DNA from: Celeribacter sp. HF31
GTDB taxonomy: Bacteria; Pseudomonadota; Alphaproteobacteria; Rhodobacterales; Rhodobacteraceae
Direction of reading: 5' to 3'
NCBI RefSeq assembly: GCF_011806455.1
Contig: NZ_JAATOT010000004.1
Span: 1-64,000 of the forward strand
DNA: 64,000 nucleotides
Positions 40,059 to 48,994 of the stretch are shown here, in pieces; within the stretch, counting starts at the first letter, position 1, and every line of letters begins with the position of its first letter. The notes beneath the pieces were generated by a model. It was not told where the DNA came from and ran no database searches. It saw only the letters and a program-made list of their open reading frames with translations. The position numbers and the translations under genes were made by a program.

Positions 40059-40795
40059 ACGAAGGTGATACGGTTCAGGTCGGACGCTACGTCGATGGCG
40101 AAATGACGCGCGACGAGGTTATGGCCTTTGAACGGCGCATGGAAGACGAACCCGCCTTGGCTGCGGCGGTGGAAGAGGTGATGCGCGGCGATGCGGTGCT
40201 TCGTTCCGCGTTGCCCGAGCTTTCGGATGTCTCACAGATTTTGGAGAGGGCGGAGGCTGCTGTGCGGCCTTCTGTGCCCTGGCGTCAATTGGCCGCCGCC
40301 GTGGTGTTGGTGGCGGTGGGGTTCGGCTCGGGTCTCATGACCGGGCGCTCGACGACGCCTATGCCGATGGGCGACGCGATCCTGCAAAGCGCCTCAGCCG
40401 CCCATGAACTCTATGCGGTCGAGGTGGTGCACCCGGTCGAGGTTACGGCGGGCGAGCGCGATCACCTCAAGGGGTGGCTGAGCAATCGCTTGGGATCAGA
40501 GGTGCGCATCCCTGACCTGACAGCCAAGGGGTTGTCCTTGGTCGGAGGACGGCTTTTGCCCTTTGAACAGGGCGCCGCCGCGCAATTCATGTATGAGGAC
40601 GGGCAGGGCACGCGGGTGACGCTTTATCTGACGCCGACGGCGGATGAGGCCAATAGTTCTCTGCGCTATGGTGACACAGAGACGCTGACGATGGTGCATT
40701 GGCAGGGCGGCAGCTGGCATTACGCGCTGGTCGGACCTTACGGTAAGGACCGCATGACCGAGCTCGCGCAATCCGTGCAAGGGGCCTTGTTCTAA
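40055..40795 (+). CDS. Membrane-anchored anti-sigma factor
   Basis: A 246-residue protein. The N-terminal domain (about 1-65) has the RYVDGEMTRDEVMAFERRMEDEP pattern of short anti-sigma domains. A single transmembrane helix follows (about 78-95, AAVVLVAVGFGSGLMTG), then a periplasmic domain. It should hold the ECF factor at the membrane until a periplasmic signal releases it. No Cys/His zinc (ZAS) motif is seen, so redox or zinc sensing of the ChrR/RsrA kind is unlikely. Confidence 0.85.
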   Translation: MNEGDTVQVGRYVDGEMTRDEVMAFERRMEDEPALAAAVEEVMRGDAVLRSALPELSDVSQILERAEAAVRPSVPWRQLAAAVVLVAVGFGSGLMTGRSTTPMPMGDAILQSASAAHELYAVEVVHPVEVTAGERDHLKGWLSNRLGSEVRIPDLTAKGLSLVGGRLLPFEQGAAAQFMYEDGQGTRVTLYLTPTADEANSSLRYGDTETLTMVHWQGGSWHYALVGPYGKDRMTELAQSVQGALF

Positions 40796-40923
40796 AACGA
40801 GGTCAGACAAATTCGAAGGATAGGCCCTTTTTCCGCCCCATTCGGTTTGGTGGCTGTTAAGATTTCGGGCGCAGAGTTTCCTCATCACCGGCGTAAAGCC
40901 GATCTGCCTGAGAGGAGCCTGAA

Positions 40924-41061
40924 ATGAATATTCTCGTCAAAGCTTTCCACGACTGGTTCGAAAACTTCATGACCAGCATTCCCGCCTTCGATCTGTCCGC
41001 TTTCGACCTGTCGGAACCGGGGGTGCATTGGATGGAAACCCATCCCAGCCAGCATCAGTGA
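40924..41061 (+). CDS. Small protein, 45 residues
   Basis: An ATG with a good GAGAGGAG site 7-8 bases upstream opens a 45-codon frame ending TGA at 41059-41061. The peptide starts MNILVKAFHDWFENF and has amphipathic character rich in Phe, Asp and Trp, with no membrane helix. It is not recognised. It lies between the anti-sigma gene and the DUF1127 gene and is followed by strong palindromes. DUF1127-type loci often include such micropeptides. Confidence 0.55.
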   Translation: MNILVKAFHDWFENFMTSIPAFDLSAFDLSEPGVHWMETHPSQHQ

Positions 41062-41067
41062 CCAAGG

Positions 41068-41117
41068 GTATGCATAAAATCTAGTCAGTTTATAAACTGC
41101 ATGCATTTTGTGCATAC
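41068..41117 (+). repeat. Nested inverted repeat upstream of the DUF1127 gene
   Basis: The outer arms 41068-41080 and 41105-41117 pair over 13 positions with one G-T wobble. Inside lies a perfect 14-base palindrome CAGTTTATAAACTG (41086-41099). It could be an operator for a dimeric regulator or an RNA structure. Confidence 0.65.
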
Positions 41118-41133
41118 CAGAGTCGCAAAAACT

Positions 41134-41159
41134 GGGGGATGTCAATTTTGGCGTCCCCC
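41134..41159 (+). terminator. Hairpin, possible terminator of the 45-residue gene
   Basis: A 10-bp stem (41134-41143 with 41150-41159) has an AT-rich loop, but no T run follows, so it may not terminate efficiently. Confidence 0.45.
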
Positions 41160-41238
41160 TCTACATGAGCCGTGCTCCTAAAGAGAACCAAACATACAGA
41201 TTCGCGGGACATACGGTCCCGGCAAAAGGAAAAACACT

Positions 41239-41460
41239 ATGGCACACTACAATGACACGGCCCGCATCGCCGCAGGCGCAGGTTTGATCGACACCGTTCG
41301 CGACATCATCGAAGGCATCCGCCTGAGCTTTGCCCGTCAGCGCGCTTTCGCGAAAACCTACAACGAACTCAATGCTCTGACGGATCACGAGCTGGCCGAT
41401 ATTGGCCTTGGCCGTTCCGACATCATGGACATCGCCCGCAGCACCGCTGCGCGCATCTGA
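41239..41460 (+). CDS. DUF1127 (YjiS-like) small protein
   Basis: A 73-residue protein. The C-terminal DUF1127 core is TYNELNALTDHELADIGLGRSDIMDIAR, preceded by a basic amphipathic helix (IEGIRLSFARQRAFAK). In other alphaproteobacteria, short arginine-rich DUF1127 proteins influence RNA turnover and phosphate or carbon responses; that is known for relatives, not shown here. The start has a GGCAAAAGGAAAA site. A second micropeptide gene follows within 40 bases. Confidence 0.85.
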   Translation: MAHYNDTARIAAGAGLIDTVRDIIEGIRLSFARQRAFAKTYNELNALTDHELADIGLGRSDIMDIARSTAARI

Positions 41461-41498
41461 GCTTCTGCTCCCTGAGATATAAGACAAAGGATCCGACC

Positions 41499-41624
41499 AT
41501 GCTCGCCACCTCTTTCCAATCGCTTCTGCGTCCGTTCTTCAATGGTCTCTTCGCGATGCGTGCCCATTGGCATGCCGGCCCTGTTCCGACCTGGAAAGAA
41601 TACCTGCGCGCCACCGCAGAGTGA
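41499..41624 (+). CDS. Small protein, 41 residues
   Basis: ATG 41499 with an AAAGGA site 7 bases upstream opens a 41-codon frame ending TGA at 41622-41624. The peptide (LATSFQSLLRPFFNGLFAMRAHWHAG, then PVPTWKEYLRA) is amphipathic with two Trp. It is not recognised. It is probably co-transcribed with the DUF1127 gene, and a terminator follows at 41669. Confidence 0.5.
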   Translation: MLATSFQSLLRPFFNGLFAMRAHWHAGPVPTWKEYLRATAE

Positions 41625-41668
41625 CACGCGGGCGCGGCGCATGTACGTCGGCCTCTGGACAGGACACG

Positions 41669-41696
41669 CACCCCGCAGGAGACTGTGGGGTGTTTT
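41669..41696 (+). terminator. Intrinsic terminator of the DUF1127 unit
   Basis: A stem of about 8 bp (41669-41676 with 41685-41692) is followed by TTTT. Confidence 0.7.
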
Positions 41697-41731
41697 GCTC
41701 AGAAGATGCGGAAAACAAGCAGTGCAGAGGC

Positions 41732-41760
41732 TTGATCGCAAAGCGCCAAGCGTCTATACG
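41732..41760 (+). promoter_or_regulatory. Promoter of rplO-secY-adk
   Basis: TTGATC (41732-41737), a 17-base spacer and TATACG (41755-41760), directly after the preceding terminator. Confidence 0.75.
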
Positions 41761-41856
41761 CCCCCGGTGGACTCCTAAGGTCCATAAGAATCAACACATG
41801 TAAGCCGTGGTTGCCCACTCCGTCGCTGGAGGGCACATCCGGCAAGGAGAAGCGAC

Positions 41857-42333
41857 ATGAAATTGCATGAACTGCGCGACAACGAAGGCGCAACCAAGAA
41901 ACGCATGCGCGTTGGCCGTGGCCCGGGTTCGGGCAAAGGTAAAATGGGTGGCCGTGGTATCAAAGGTCAAAAATCCCGTTCCGGCGTGGCCATCAAAGGC
42001 TACGAGGGCGGCCAGATGCCGCTCTACCAACGTCTGCCGAAGCGTGGCTTTAACAAGCCGAACCGCGCGAAATTCGCTGTTGTGAACCTCGGCCTGATCG
42101 AGAAATTCATCGAAGCCGGCAAACTCGACGCCGCCAACGTGACCGAAGACAGCCTCGTGGCGTCCGGCCTCGTGCGTCGCAAACTGGACGGTATCCGCGT
42201 TCTGGCGAAAGGCGATGTCAAATCCAAACTGATCATCACCGTCACCGGCGCCTCCAAATCCGCTGTCGAAGCTGTCGAAAAAGCAGGCGGTTCGCTCACC
42301 GTGGCCGCAAAGGCCGACGCGGCAGCCGAATAA
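41857..42333 (+). CDS. rplO: 50S ribosomal protein L15
   Basis: A 158-residue protein starting [29 protein letters not shown], with the [32 protein letters not shown] region typical of L15. It resumes the spc operon after 3.8 kb of unrelated genes, from its own promoter 97 bases upstream. A hairpin pair (GGGGCTCAGCCCC and GCCGCCC...GGGCGGC) lies in the 106-base gap before secY without T runs. Confidence 0.98.
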   Translation: MKLHELRDNEGATKKRMRVGRGPGSGKGKMGGRGIKGQKSRSGVAIKGYEGGQMPLYQRLPKRGFNKPNRAKFAVVNLGLIEKFIEAGKLDAANVTEDSLVASGLVRRKLDGIRVLAKGDVKSKLIITVTGASKSAVEAVEKAGGSLTVAAKADAAAE

Positions 42334-42439
42334 GACTTGTGACGAGGGGCTCAGCCCCTTACATCAGGTTTGAGTTTTCCAAGCGCCGCCCTCCGGAAAG
42401 CCCGGTCGGGCGGCGCTGTCGTGAATAGAGAGACCATTA

Positions 42440-43798
42440 ATGGCATCCGCAGCAGAACAAATGGCGGCGAACCTCGACTGGGGCACCTTCGGGAAGGCCA
42501 AGGAGCTTCGCCAGCGTATCTTTTTCACCATCGGTCTTTTGATCGTGTACCGTCTGGGCACCTATATCCCGGTGCCGGGGATCGACGGCAACGCGCTTCG
42601 TGACTTTATGGAACAGGCCGCGTCGGGCATCGGGGGCATCCTGTCGATGTTCACCGGCGGTGCGCTGGGTCGGATGGGGATTTTTGCGCTCGGCATCATG
42701 CCCTACATCTCCGCCTCCATCATCGTGCAGCTTCTGACCTCGATGGTGCCATCGCTTGAAAACCTCAAGAAAGAGGGCGAAGCGGGCCGTAAAAAGATCA
42801 ACCAATACACCCGTTTCGGCACGGTCGCCCTGGCGCTGTTCCAGGCCTACGGTCTCGCCGCCTCTTTGGAGGCCGGGAACCTGGCCCATGATCCGGGTTG
42901 GTATTTCCGTGCCGGTGTGGTGATCACGCTGGTCGGTGGCACCATGTTCCTGATGTGGCTCGGTGAGCAAATCACCAACCGCGGCATCGGCAATGGTATC
43001 TCTCTGATCATTTTCGTCGGCATCGTGGCCGAGATCCCGGGCGCTCTGGCGCAGTTCTTTGCCTCCGGCCGGTCCGGCGCGATCTCTCCCTTCGTGACGC
43101 TGATCGTGATTGCCATGGTCGTGGCCGTGATCGCCTTTGTGGTCTTCATGGAGCGCGCGCTGCGCAAGGTGCATATCCAATACCCGCGCCGCCAGCAGGG
43201 CATGAAAATCTATGACGCGCAGTCCTCGCACCTGCCGATCAAGGTGAACCCGGCGGGCGTGATCCCGGCGATCTTCGCCTCGTCCCTGTTGCTTTTGCCG
43301 ACCACCATCGCGACCTTCTCCGGTCAGTCTGATGTCGGTCCGGTGATGTCCACGATCCTCGCCTACTTTGGCCCGGGTCAACCGCTTTACCTTCTGTTCT
43401 TCACGGCGATGATCGTCTTCTTCGCCTATTTCTACACCGCCAACGTCGCCTTCAAATCGGAAGACGTGGCCAAGAACCTGAAGAACCAGAATGGATTCAT
43501 CCCCGGCATCCGTCCGGGGAAGAAGACCGAGGAACACCTCGATTATATCGTGGCCCGTCTCCTCGTGATCGGCTCCGCCTATTTGGCCGCAGTGTGTCTG
43601 TTGCCGGAAATTCTTCGGAGCCAGTTCGCCATCCCCTTCTATTTTGGCGGCACTTCGGTGTTGATTGTGGTATCGGTGACGATGGACACGATTCAACAAG
43701 TCCAGTCCCACCTGCTGGCGCACCAGTATGAGGGGCTGATCGAGAAATCTCAGCTGCGCGGGAGGAAGCGCAGCAAAAGAGGGACAGCAAGACGATGA
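42440..43798 (+). CDS. secY: Preprotein translocase subunit SecY
   Basis: A 452-residue channel protein with ten predicted transmembrane helices. The family patterns [10 protein letters not shown] (after TM1), [23 protein letters not shown] (plug and TM2) and the TM7-8 loop [23 protein letters not shown] (translocase motor contact) are all present. It forms SecYEG with secE at 1416. It is coupled to adk by an ATGA overlap. Confidence 0.98.
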   Translation: MASAAEQMAANLDWGTFGKAKELRQRIFFTIGLLIVYRLGTYIPVPGIDGNALRDFMEQAASGIGGILSMFTGGALGRMGIFALGIMPYISASIIVQLLTSMVPSLENLKKEGEAGRKKINQYTRFGTVALALFQAYGLAASLEAGNLAHDPGWYFRAGVVITLVGGTMFLMWLGEQITNRGIGNGISLIIFVGIVAEIPGALAQFFASGRSGAISPFVTLIVIAMVVAVIAFVVFMERALRKVHIQYPRRQQGMKIYDAQSSHLPIKVNPAGVIPAIFASSLLLLPTTIATFSGQSDVGPVMSTILAYFGPGQPLYLLFFTAMIVFFAYFYTANVAFKSEDVAKNLKNQNGFIPGIRPGKKTEEHLDYIVARLLVIGSAYLAAVCLLPEILRSQFAIPFYFGGTSVLIVVSVTMDTIQQVQSHLLAHQYEGLIEKSQLRGRKRSKRGTARR

Positions 43799-44370
43799 AC
43801 ATTATTCTGCTTGGACCGCCGGGCGCGGGCAAGGGAACTCAGGCGCAACGTCTCGTGGAGGAGCGAGGCATGGTGCAACTTTCGACCGGGGATATGCTGC
43901 GTGAAGCAAAGACCTCCGGCACGGAAATGGGCAAAAAGGTTGCGGCGATCATGGATGCCGGTCAACTCGTCACCGACGAGATCGTGATCGGTCTGATCGA
44001 AGAGAAGATCAAGGTCGGCAATGCCGCCGGTTTCATCTTCGACGGTTTCCCGCGCACGCTGGGCCAAGCCGACGCTCTGGCCGAGCTTTTGTCCCGCAAC
44101 GGGGCGCAGCTTGAGGCGGTGATCCTGTTGGAAGTGGATGACGACACGCTGGTGAAGCGCATCGTCAACCGCGCGGCCGAGGCGGTTGCAGCCGGTAAGG
44201 AAGCGCGGGCGGACGACAACGAAGAGAGCGTCAAAATCCGCCTGATGGAATATTATAAAAAGACCTCCCCGCTGATTGGCTACTACTACGCCAAAGGCGA
44301 TCTGAAGACCGTTGACGGGCTTCAGAGCATGGAGCAGGTCTCTGCAGACATCGCCAAAGCTCTGGCATAA
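43795..44370 (+). CDS. adk: Adenylate kinase (short-lid form)
   Basis: A 191-residue enzyme that interconverts ATP+AMP and 2 ADP. The P-loop [10 protein letters not shown] is at residues 7-16, the AMP site [10 protein letters not shown] follows, and the signature is FDGFPRT. The LID domain is the short kind (about 20 residues) without zinc cysteines. The start overlaps the secY stop (ATGA), and an intrinsic terminator follows. Confidence 0.97.
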   Translation: MNIILLGPPGAGKGTQAQRLVEERGMVQLSTGDMLREAKTSGTEMGKKVAAIMDAGQLVTDEIVIGLIEEKIKVGNAAGFIFDGFPRTLGQADALAELLSRNGAQLEAVILLEVDDDTLVKRIVNRAAEAVAAGKEARADDNEESVKIRLMEYYKKTSPLIGYYYAKGDLKTVDGLQSMEQVSADIAKALA

Positions 44371-44388
44371 TCCGCAAGAAACCGTTTT

Positions 44389-44426
44389 GAGCCCCCTTCG
44401 CGCCTCGGTGCGGAGGGGGCTTTTTT
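44389..44426 (+). terminator. Intrinsic terminator after adk
   Basis: A long GC-rich stem (44391-44404 with 44407-44420, inner pairs partly open) is followed by a six-T run. Confidence 0.9.
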
Positions 44427-44437
44427 ATGCGCGCAAG

Positions 44438-45184
44438 CTAAGTCTCAAGAGGAGCGCCGTTGAGAAAGATGCCGACCCCGGGGCGGCGTTCGATCCGGTC
44501 GCTCTGGAGAGACAGCGGAACGAGGTTGTCTCCGGCCGCGTCTATTTGATCGAGGCAGCTTGCCGGGTCGGCCAGATCGAGATCAAGCGCACGCAGGTCG
44601 AGCTGCCACCACCGGCTTTGCAACAGGCGCGTGATCATCTCGGGGGAAAAGCGCTTGCGCAGCGGTCTTGCCGGAAGGCCCGCGACAACTTCGTAGGGGG
44701 CGACATCGCGGGTCACAACAGCGCGTGCGCCGATGATCGCGCCTGTGCCGATGCTGACACCTGCCCGGATAAAGGCGCCGTCACCGATCCAGACATCGTG
44801 ACCGATCTGGGTTATGGGGCCTCGCGGCGAGGGCACGCGGGACCGCGTTGCGGCAAAATAGGGATCTTTTGCAAAGCCATCGCCGCCACCAAAGCTGAGA
44901 GGGTGGGTTGTCAGATGGGTCACCGGATGTTCGTCCGTCCCGATCACAACGCGGCGGGCGATGGAGCAGAAGCGACCGATTTTGGCGTTGGAAATCTCGC
45001 TTTGCGCCCCCACGTAGCTGTAGCCCGCAATCGCCACATCGCCTCTGAGTTCCACATCCCGTAGGCGCGCAGGGTGTTCGATTTCGAGCACGTGAGGCAG
45101 GTGGCCCCGCAGCCTCAAAAGACTTTGGCGTTCAGCGCAGTGGTGTGCGATTTGGGGCGGTATTCGGGGCTTGGCCGGTGGCAT
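44438..45184 (-). CDS. Left-handed beta-helix (hexapeptide) acyltransferase
   Basis: A 248-residue protein. Hexapeptide repeats run from about 45 to 175, including [20 protein letters not shown] and [15 protein letters not shown], the pattern of xenobiotic/streptogramin-type and colanic-acid-type O-acetyltransferases (trimeric, acetyl-CoA). [15 protein letters not shown] supplies candidate catalytic histidines in the excised loop. The C-terminal 45 residues are variable. Substrate unknown; there is no basis to call it a resistance gene. It is on the minus strand inside the ribosomal cluster, between adk and rpsM. Confidence 0.82.
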   Translation of the reverse strand: MPPAKPRIPPQIAHHCAERQSLLRLRGHLPHVLEIEHPARLRDVELRGDVAIAGYSYVGAQSEISNAKIGRFCSIARRVVIGTDEHPVTHLTTHPLSFGGGDGFAKDPYFAATRSRVPSPRGPITQIGHDVWIGDGAFIRAGVSIGTGAIIGARAVVTRDVAPYEVVAGLPARPLRKRFSPEMITRLLQSRWWQLDLRALDLDLADPASCLDQIDAAGDNLVPLSLQSDRIERRPGVGIFLNGAPLET

Positions 45185-45606
45185 GCCTCTGTCCTTGGTC
45201 TGACGTCACGCGGCGGCCTGGTCGGGGCGGGCGGTGCGATGAGGGAGCGTCGCGAGATTCGCACTAAATCGGGATTTCGGATTTCGGATTTCGTGTGAAG
45301 CATTCACATACGTTTATCTGTTTAAAGCGTTTTCCTTTTTCCCTGTCTCAGTTAAAAGAGCAACGCTTTTGTTCGGGATGTCGCCGCAAAGTCAGTGTAT
45401 TTAGCGTCAGGTCTTGACCCTTGGACGATTCGCATCTATGGCAACCCATCCCCTTAGGGAAAAAGATTCGAATACAGGCGGTTCATCCAGAAGAGCTTGT
45501 TTCAATCATCACCTGAATTCAGCTGTGGCTCGCTGGTTTTGTCCCGCGAGCTTCCGTTGTGAAAAAAGGTTCCGGGACTACGGAACCGCAACGAAAGGAA
45601 AATAAC
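45185..45606 (+). other. 422-base intergenic region: divergent starts, rpsM promoter and leader
   Basis: It contains the acetyltransferase start on the left, a direct heptamer repeat of TCGGATT (45281-45294 region), a T-rich stretch near 45305-45350, the rpsM promoter (45414-45442) and a 165-base leader. No extra gene is supported. Confidence 0.55.
45414..45442 (+). promoter_or_regulatory. Promoter of rpsM-rpsK (alpha operon)
   Basis: TTGACC (45414-45419), a 17-base spacer and TATGGC (45437-45442). Confidence 0.6.
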
Positions 45607-45975
45607 GTGGCACGTATCGCCGGCGTAAACATCCCGACCGCGAAGCGCGTTCCGATCGCGCTCACCTACATCACGGGCATTGGCAACACCTCTGCCGTTG
45701 CTATCTGCGAAGCTGTTGGCATCGATCTCACCCGTCGCGTCAACGAGCTGTCTGACGCCGAAGTTCTCGCCATCCGCGAGCACATCGACGCCAACTACAC
45801 CGTGGAAGGCGACCTGCGCCGTGAAACGCAGATGAACATCAAGCGTCTCATGGACCTCGGCTGCTACCGCGGCCTGCGTCACCGTCGTAACCTCCCGGTT
45901 CGCGGTCAACGTACCCACACCAACGCTCGCACCCGCAAAGGCCCCGCAAAGGCCATCGCTGGCAAGAAGAAGTAA
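45607..45975 (+). CDS. rpsM: 30S ribosomal protein S13
   Basis: A 122-residue protein with [25 protein letters not shown] and the C-terminal [24 protein letters not shown]. It contacts the A- and P-site tRNAs and bridges to the 50S subunit. The start is GTG 45607 after an AAAGGAAAA site; the in-frame extension to 45559 is not S13-like. rpsK follows after 15 bases. Confidence 0.98.
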   Translation: MARIAGVNIPTAKRVPIALTYITGIGNTSAVAICEAVGIDLTRRVNELSDAEVLAIREHIDANYTVEGDLRRETQMNIKRLMDLGCYRGLRHRRNLPVRGQRTHTNARTRKGPAKAIAGKKK

Positions 45976-45990
45976 GGGGAGAACTGACCA

Positions 45991-46383
45991 ATGGCACGCG
46001 ATACCCGTCGTACGACAAAGAAGAAGGCTTCCAAGAACATCGCCGCAGGCGTTGCTCACGTGAACTCCACCTTCAACAACACCAAAATCCTGATCTCCGA
46101 CGTGCAAGGCAATGCGATCTCCTGGTCGTCCGCTGGCACCATGGGCTTCAAAGGCTCCCGGAAATCCACGCCCTACGCCGCTCAGATGGCTGCTGAGGAC
46201 GCTGGAAAAAAAGCTCAGGATCACGGCGTGAAAACCCTCGAAGTCGAAGTTCAGGGCCCCGGCTCTGGCCGTGAGTCCGCTCTGCGCGCTCTGGCTGCTA
46301 TCGGCTTCAACATCACGTCCATCCGCGACGTGACCCCGATTGCCCACAACGGCTGCCGCCCGCCGAAGCGTCGCCGCGTGTAA
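45991..46383 (+). CDS. rpsK: 30S ribosomal protein S11
   Basis: A 130-residue platform protein with [36 protein letters not shown] and the C-terminal [16 protein letters not shown]. It is followed by a hairpin with a four-T run (46401-46432), which may partly terminate transcription before rpoA. Confidence 0.98.
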   Translation: MARDTRRTTKKKASKNIAAGVAHVNSTFNNTKILISDVQGNAISWSSAGTMGFKGSRKSTPYAAQMAAEDAGKKAQDHGVKTLEVEVQGPGSGRESALRALAAIGFNITSIRDVTPIAHNGCRPPKRRRV

Positions 46384-46400
46384 TCGACTGTATAGATTTC

Positions 46401-46432
46401 GGATCGCGGGTCTTCGTGCCCGCGGTCCTTTT
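46401..46432 (+). terminator. Hairpin between rpsK and rpoA (possible attenuator)
   Basis: A 10-bp stem (46401-46410 with 46419-46428) is followed by only four T. It probably reduces, without abolishing, read-through to rpoA. Confidence 0.6.
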
Positions 46433-46506
46433 GTGCGTTTTAGAGACCCCTCGGGCGTTCTATCGCTTTAGGACATGGGCGTTAGAACAAGAATGGAGGC
46501 ACCAGC

Positions 46507-47523
46507 ATGATCCACAAAAATTGGGCCGAGCTCATTAAACCGCAACAGCTTGATGTGAAGCCGGGCAATGAACCCGCACGTCAGGCCACCCTCGTTGCCG
46601 AACCGCTTGAGCGCGGCTTTGGTCTGACGTTGGGCAACGCGCTGCGTCGCGTGTTGATGTCGTCGCTTCAGGGCGCGGCCATCACCTCCGTCCAGATCGA
46701 CAACGTTCTGCATGAATTCTCGTCTGTTGCCGGTGTGCGTGAAGACGTCACCGACATCATCCTGAACCTCAAAGGCGTGTCCCTGCGCATGGAAGTCGAA
46801 GGACCGAAGCGTCTTTCCATCTCCGCCAAGGGTCCGATGGTTGTCACCGCTGGTGACATCTCCGAATCCGCCGGCATCGAGGTTCTGAACAAGGATCACG
46901 TGATCTGCCACCTCGACGATGGCGCCGATCTGTTCATGGAACTGACCGTGAACACCGGCAAAGGCTACGTTTCCGCCGACAAGAACAAACCGGAAGATGC
47001 GCCGATCGGCCTGATCCCGGTCGACGCGATCTATTCGCCGGTCAAGAAAGTGTCCTACGACGTGCAGCCGACCCGTGAAGGTCAGGTGCTCGACTATGAC
47101 AAGCTGACGATGAAAATCGAAACCGACGGTTCCGTGACCCCGGAAGACGCCGTGGCCTTCGCTGCGCGCATCCTTCAGGATCAGCTGGGCATCTTCGTGA
47201 ACTTCGACGAGCCGGAATCGGCTGGTCGTCAGGAAGAAGACGATGGTCTCGAGTTCAACCCGCTTCTCTTGAAGAAAGTGGACGAGCTGGAACTGTCTGT
47301 CCGTTCGGCAAACTGCCTCAAGAACGACAACATCGTCTACATCGGCGATCTCATCCAGAAAACCGAAGCCGAGATGCTCCGCACCCCGAACTTCGGCCGC
47401 AAGTCTCTGAACGAGATCAAAGAGGTTCTGTCCGGCATGGGCCTGCACCTCGGCATGGATGTCGAAGAGTGGCCGCCTGAGAACATCGAAGATCTGGCCA
47501 AGAAATTCGAAGACCAGTTCTAA
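46507..47523 (+). CDS. rpoA: DNA-directed RNA polymerase subunit alpha
   Basis: A 338-residue protein. The N-terminal dimerisation and assembly domain (about 1-235) includes [21 protein letters not shown]. The C-terminal DNA/activator domain (about 255-325) includes [20 protein letters not shown], with the Arg and Asn equivalent to E. coli R265 and N268 that contact UP elements. It starts 124 bases after rpsK. rplQ follows after 134 bases, longer than usual. Confidence 0.99.
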   Translation: MIHKNWAELIKPQQLDVKPGNEPARQATLVAEPLERGFGLTLGNALRRVLMSSLQGAAITSVQIDNVLHEFSSVAGVREDVTDIILNLKGVSLRMEVEGPKRLSISAKGPMVVTAGDISESAGIEVLNKDHVICHLDDGADLFMELTVNTGKGYVSADKNKPEDAPIGLIPVDAIYSPVKKVSYDVQPTREGQVLDYDKLTMKIETDGSVTPEDAVAFAARILQDQLGIFVNFDEPESAGRQEEDDGLEFNPLLLKKVDELELSVRSANCLKNDNIVYIGDLIQKTEAEMLRTPNFGRKSLNEIKEVLSGMGLHLGMDVEEWPPENIEDLAKKFEDQF

Positions 47524-47657
47524 GACCTTCGGGGGAGGTTTCGACCTCCCCCCAAATGCCCGCATCTTGCGGGGAATACACGGGCAAATGCCCCAAGGAG
47601 AGTGGCTGACACGCATCGGCTGCCAGACAAAGCAAAACACGCTAAAGGAGATAGAAA

Positions 47658-48086
47658 ATGCGTCATGCTAAAGGTTACCGCCGCCTGAACCGGACCCACG
47701 AACACCGCAAAGCGATGTTCTCCAACATGGCTGGCTCGCTCATCGAGCACGAACAAATCAAAACCACGCTGCCGAAAGCCAAAGAGCTTAAGCGCATCAT
47801 GGACAAGCTGATCACGCTCGGCAAACGTGGCGATCTGCACGCCCGTCGCCAAGCTGCATCCCAGCTCAAGCAGGACAAAGACGTTGCGAAACTCTTTGAA
47901 ATCCTCGGCCCGCGTTACGCCGAGCGCGCCGGTGGTTACACCCGCGTTCTGAAAGCCGGCTTCCGCTACGGCGATATGGCTCCGATGGCGATCATCGAGC
48001 TCGTGGACCGCGATCCGGCCGCCAAAGGCGCCGCCGACAAAGCCCGCCTCGAAGCCGAAGACGCTGCTCTGGCTGCCGAAGACTGA
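47658..48086 (+). CDS. rplQ: 50S ribosomal protein L17
   Basis: A 142-residue protein starting [24 protein letters not shown], with the conserved [15 protein letters not shown] segment and an Ala/Glu-rich C-terminal tail. It lies at the exit tunnel. It is last gene of the ribosomal super-operon, ended by the terminator at 48116. Confidence 0.98.
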   Translation: MRHAKGYRRLNRTHEHRKAMFSNMAGSLIEHEQIKTTLPKAKELKRIMDKLITLGKRGDLHARRQAASQLKQDKDVAKLFEILGPRYAERAGGYTRVLKAGFRYGDMAPMAIIELVDRDPAAKGAADKARLEAEDAALAAED

Positions 48087-48115
48087 TCTTTTCAGTTTCT
48101 ACCGGATCGAATGCG

Positions 48116-48146
48116 AAAGCCCCGCTGAAGAGCGGGGCTTTTTTCT
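48116..48146 (+). terminator. Intrinsic terminator of the alpha operon
   Basis: An 11-bp stem (48116-48126 with 48131-48141) with a GAAG loop is followed by a T run. Confidence 0.92.
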
Positions 48147-48236
48147 TGGGTGAGGGGGCGAAAGGCAGAAAGATAAAACGCATAAAATCGCGGCAAACAA
48201 CCCGGCGTTTTCTGTCGCTTTTTACCAGTTGTTCTA

Positions 48237-48251
48237 TTTGGGCTTCCCAAA
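48237..48251 (+). promoter_or_regulatory. Inverted repeat upstream of luxR
   Basis: TTTGGG-CTT-CCCAAA, a perfect 6-bp inverted repeat 78 bases before the luxR start. It could be an operator; it does not match the canonical lux box. Confidence 0.35.
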
Positions 48252-48328
48252 AGTGACTCTGTGGTTTAAATCTTAAATCAGTGATCGCCCATAGGTTGTC
48301 ACACCTTTCGCAAGAGAATGTATTTTCA

Positions 48329-48940
48329 ATGTCTGACACAACGGAACTCAATCGCCAGTTCGCTCAATTAAGAGCCATGTCGCCCGCAGGCTATTCCGCC
48401 GGGCTGCATATTCGTTTCGCTGCCCCAATTGTTTCTGAGGCAAATTACGATCCGAAATGGCTCGAACATTACGCTGTGAACGCTTACGCGTTGAGAGATC
48501 CGATGATCGCATGGGGATTGTCTTGCGAAGGGGCAAAAAGGTGGAGCGAAATAGAACTCCCCGATCCATTCAATATTTGGAGGCAGGCCGCCGAATTCGG
48601 CCTGAACTTTGGTGTTGCCGTGTCCTGTGGACCGGTTCAGTCGAGATCAATCGTCGGATGCGCAAGGTCTGACCGCGAATTTACCGATCAGGAAATCAGT
48701 AAAATCGCCACGATCGTGCGCACCCTTCATGAAATTTCAGAACCTCAAACAGATTTGACACAGGCGCAAATTCAGGCCCTCCGGTGCATCGCAGGCGGTG
48801 ATCGTCATGCAGCAGCCGCGGCCAAGCTCGGAATTTCGGAGAGCGCGCTCAAAGCGCGACTCGTTTCCGCCCGAGAACGTCTCATGGCCCGGACCACCTC
48901 AGAGGCCATTCAAAAAGCCAAGGAGATCAAGCTGCTATGA
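48329..48940 (+). CDS. luxR: LuxR-family autoinducer-binding transcriptional regulator
   Basis: A 203-residue regulator. The N-terminal domain (about 25-130) looks like an acyl-homoserine-lactone pocket, with PKWLEHYAVNAYALRDPMIAWG carrying the W, Y and D positions usual in LuxR/TraR proteins. The C-terminal HTH (about 145-200) is shortened and less canonical: LTQAQIQALRCIAGGDRHAAAAAKLGISESALKARL in sense. ATG 48329 is chosen; a GTG at 48281 would add 16 residues. It lies 54 bases upstream of the synthase gene, so the pair is likely co-transcribed. Confidence 0.85.
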   Translation: MSDTTELNRQFAQLRAMSPAGYSAGLHIRFAAPIVSEANYDPKWLEHYAVNAYALRDPMIAWGLSCEGAKRWSEIELPDPFNIWRQAAEFGLNFGVAVSCGPVQSRSIVGCARSDREFTDQEISKIATIVRTLHEISEPQTDLTQAQIQALRCIAGGDRHAAAAAKLGISESALKARLVSARERLMARTTSEAIQKAKEIKLL

Positions 48941-48994
48941 CGGTACTCGCTCCTGCGTTGCGTTGAAGAACTCAACCAACACCGGAGACGTACC

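Noticed and set aside
42334-42439. Hairpins between rplO and secY as a terminator.
   Set aside because: Neither hairpin is followed by a T run, and secY has no independent promoter that I can see, so they are more likely mRNA structure within the operon.
44438-45184. Calling the hexapeptide acyltransferase a chloramphenicol or streptogramin resistance gene.
   Set aside because: The fold is shared by many sugar and cell-surface acetyltransferases, and neither context nor diagnostic residues support a resistance role.
48941-48994. Lux box upstream of luxI.
   Set aside because: The short gap holds only a 5-bp inverted repeat (GTTGA-5-TCAAC), well short of a convincing lux box.
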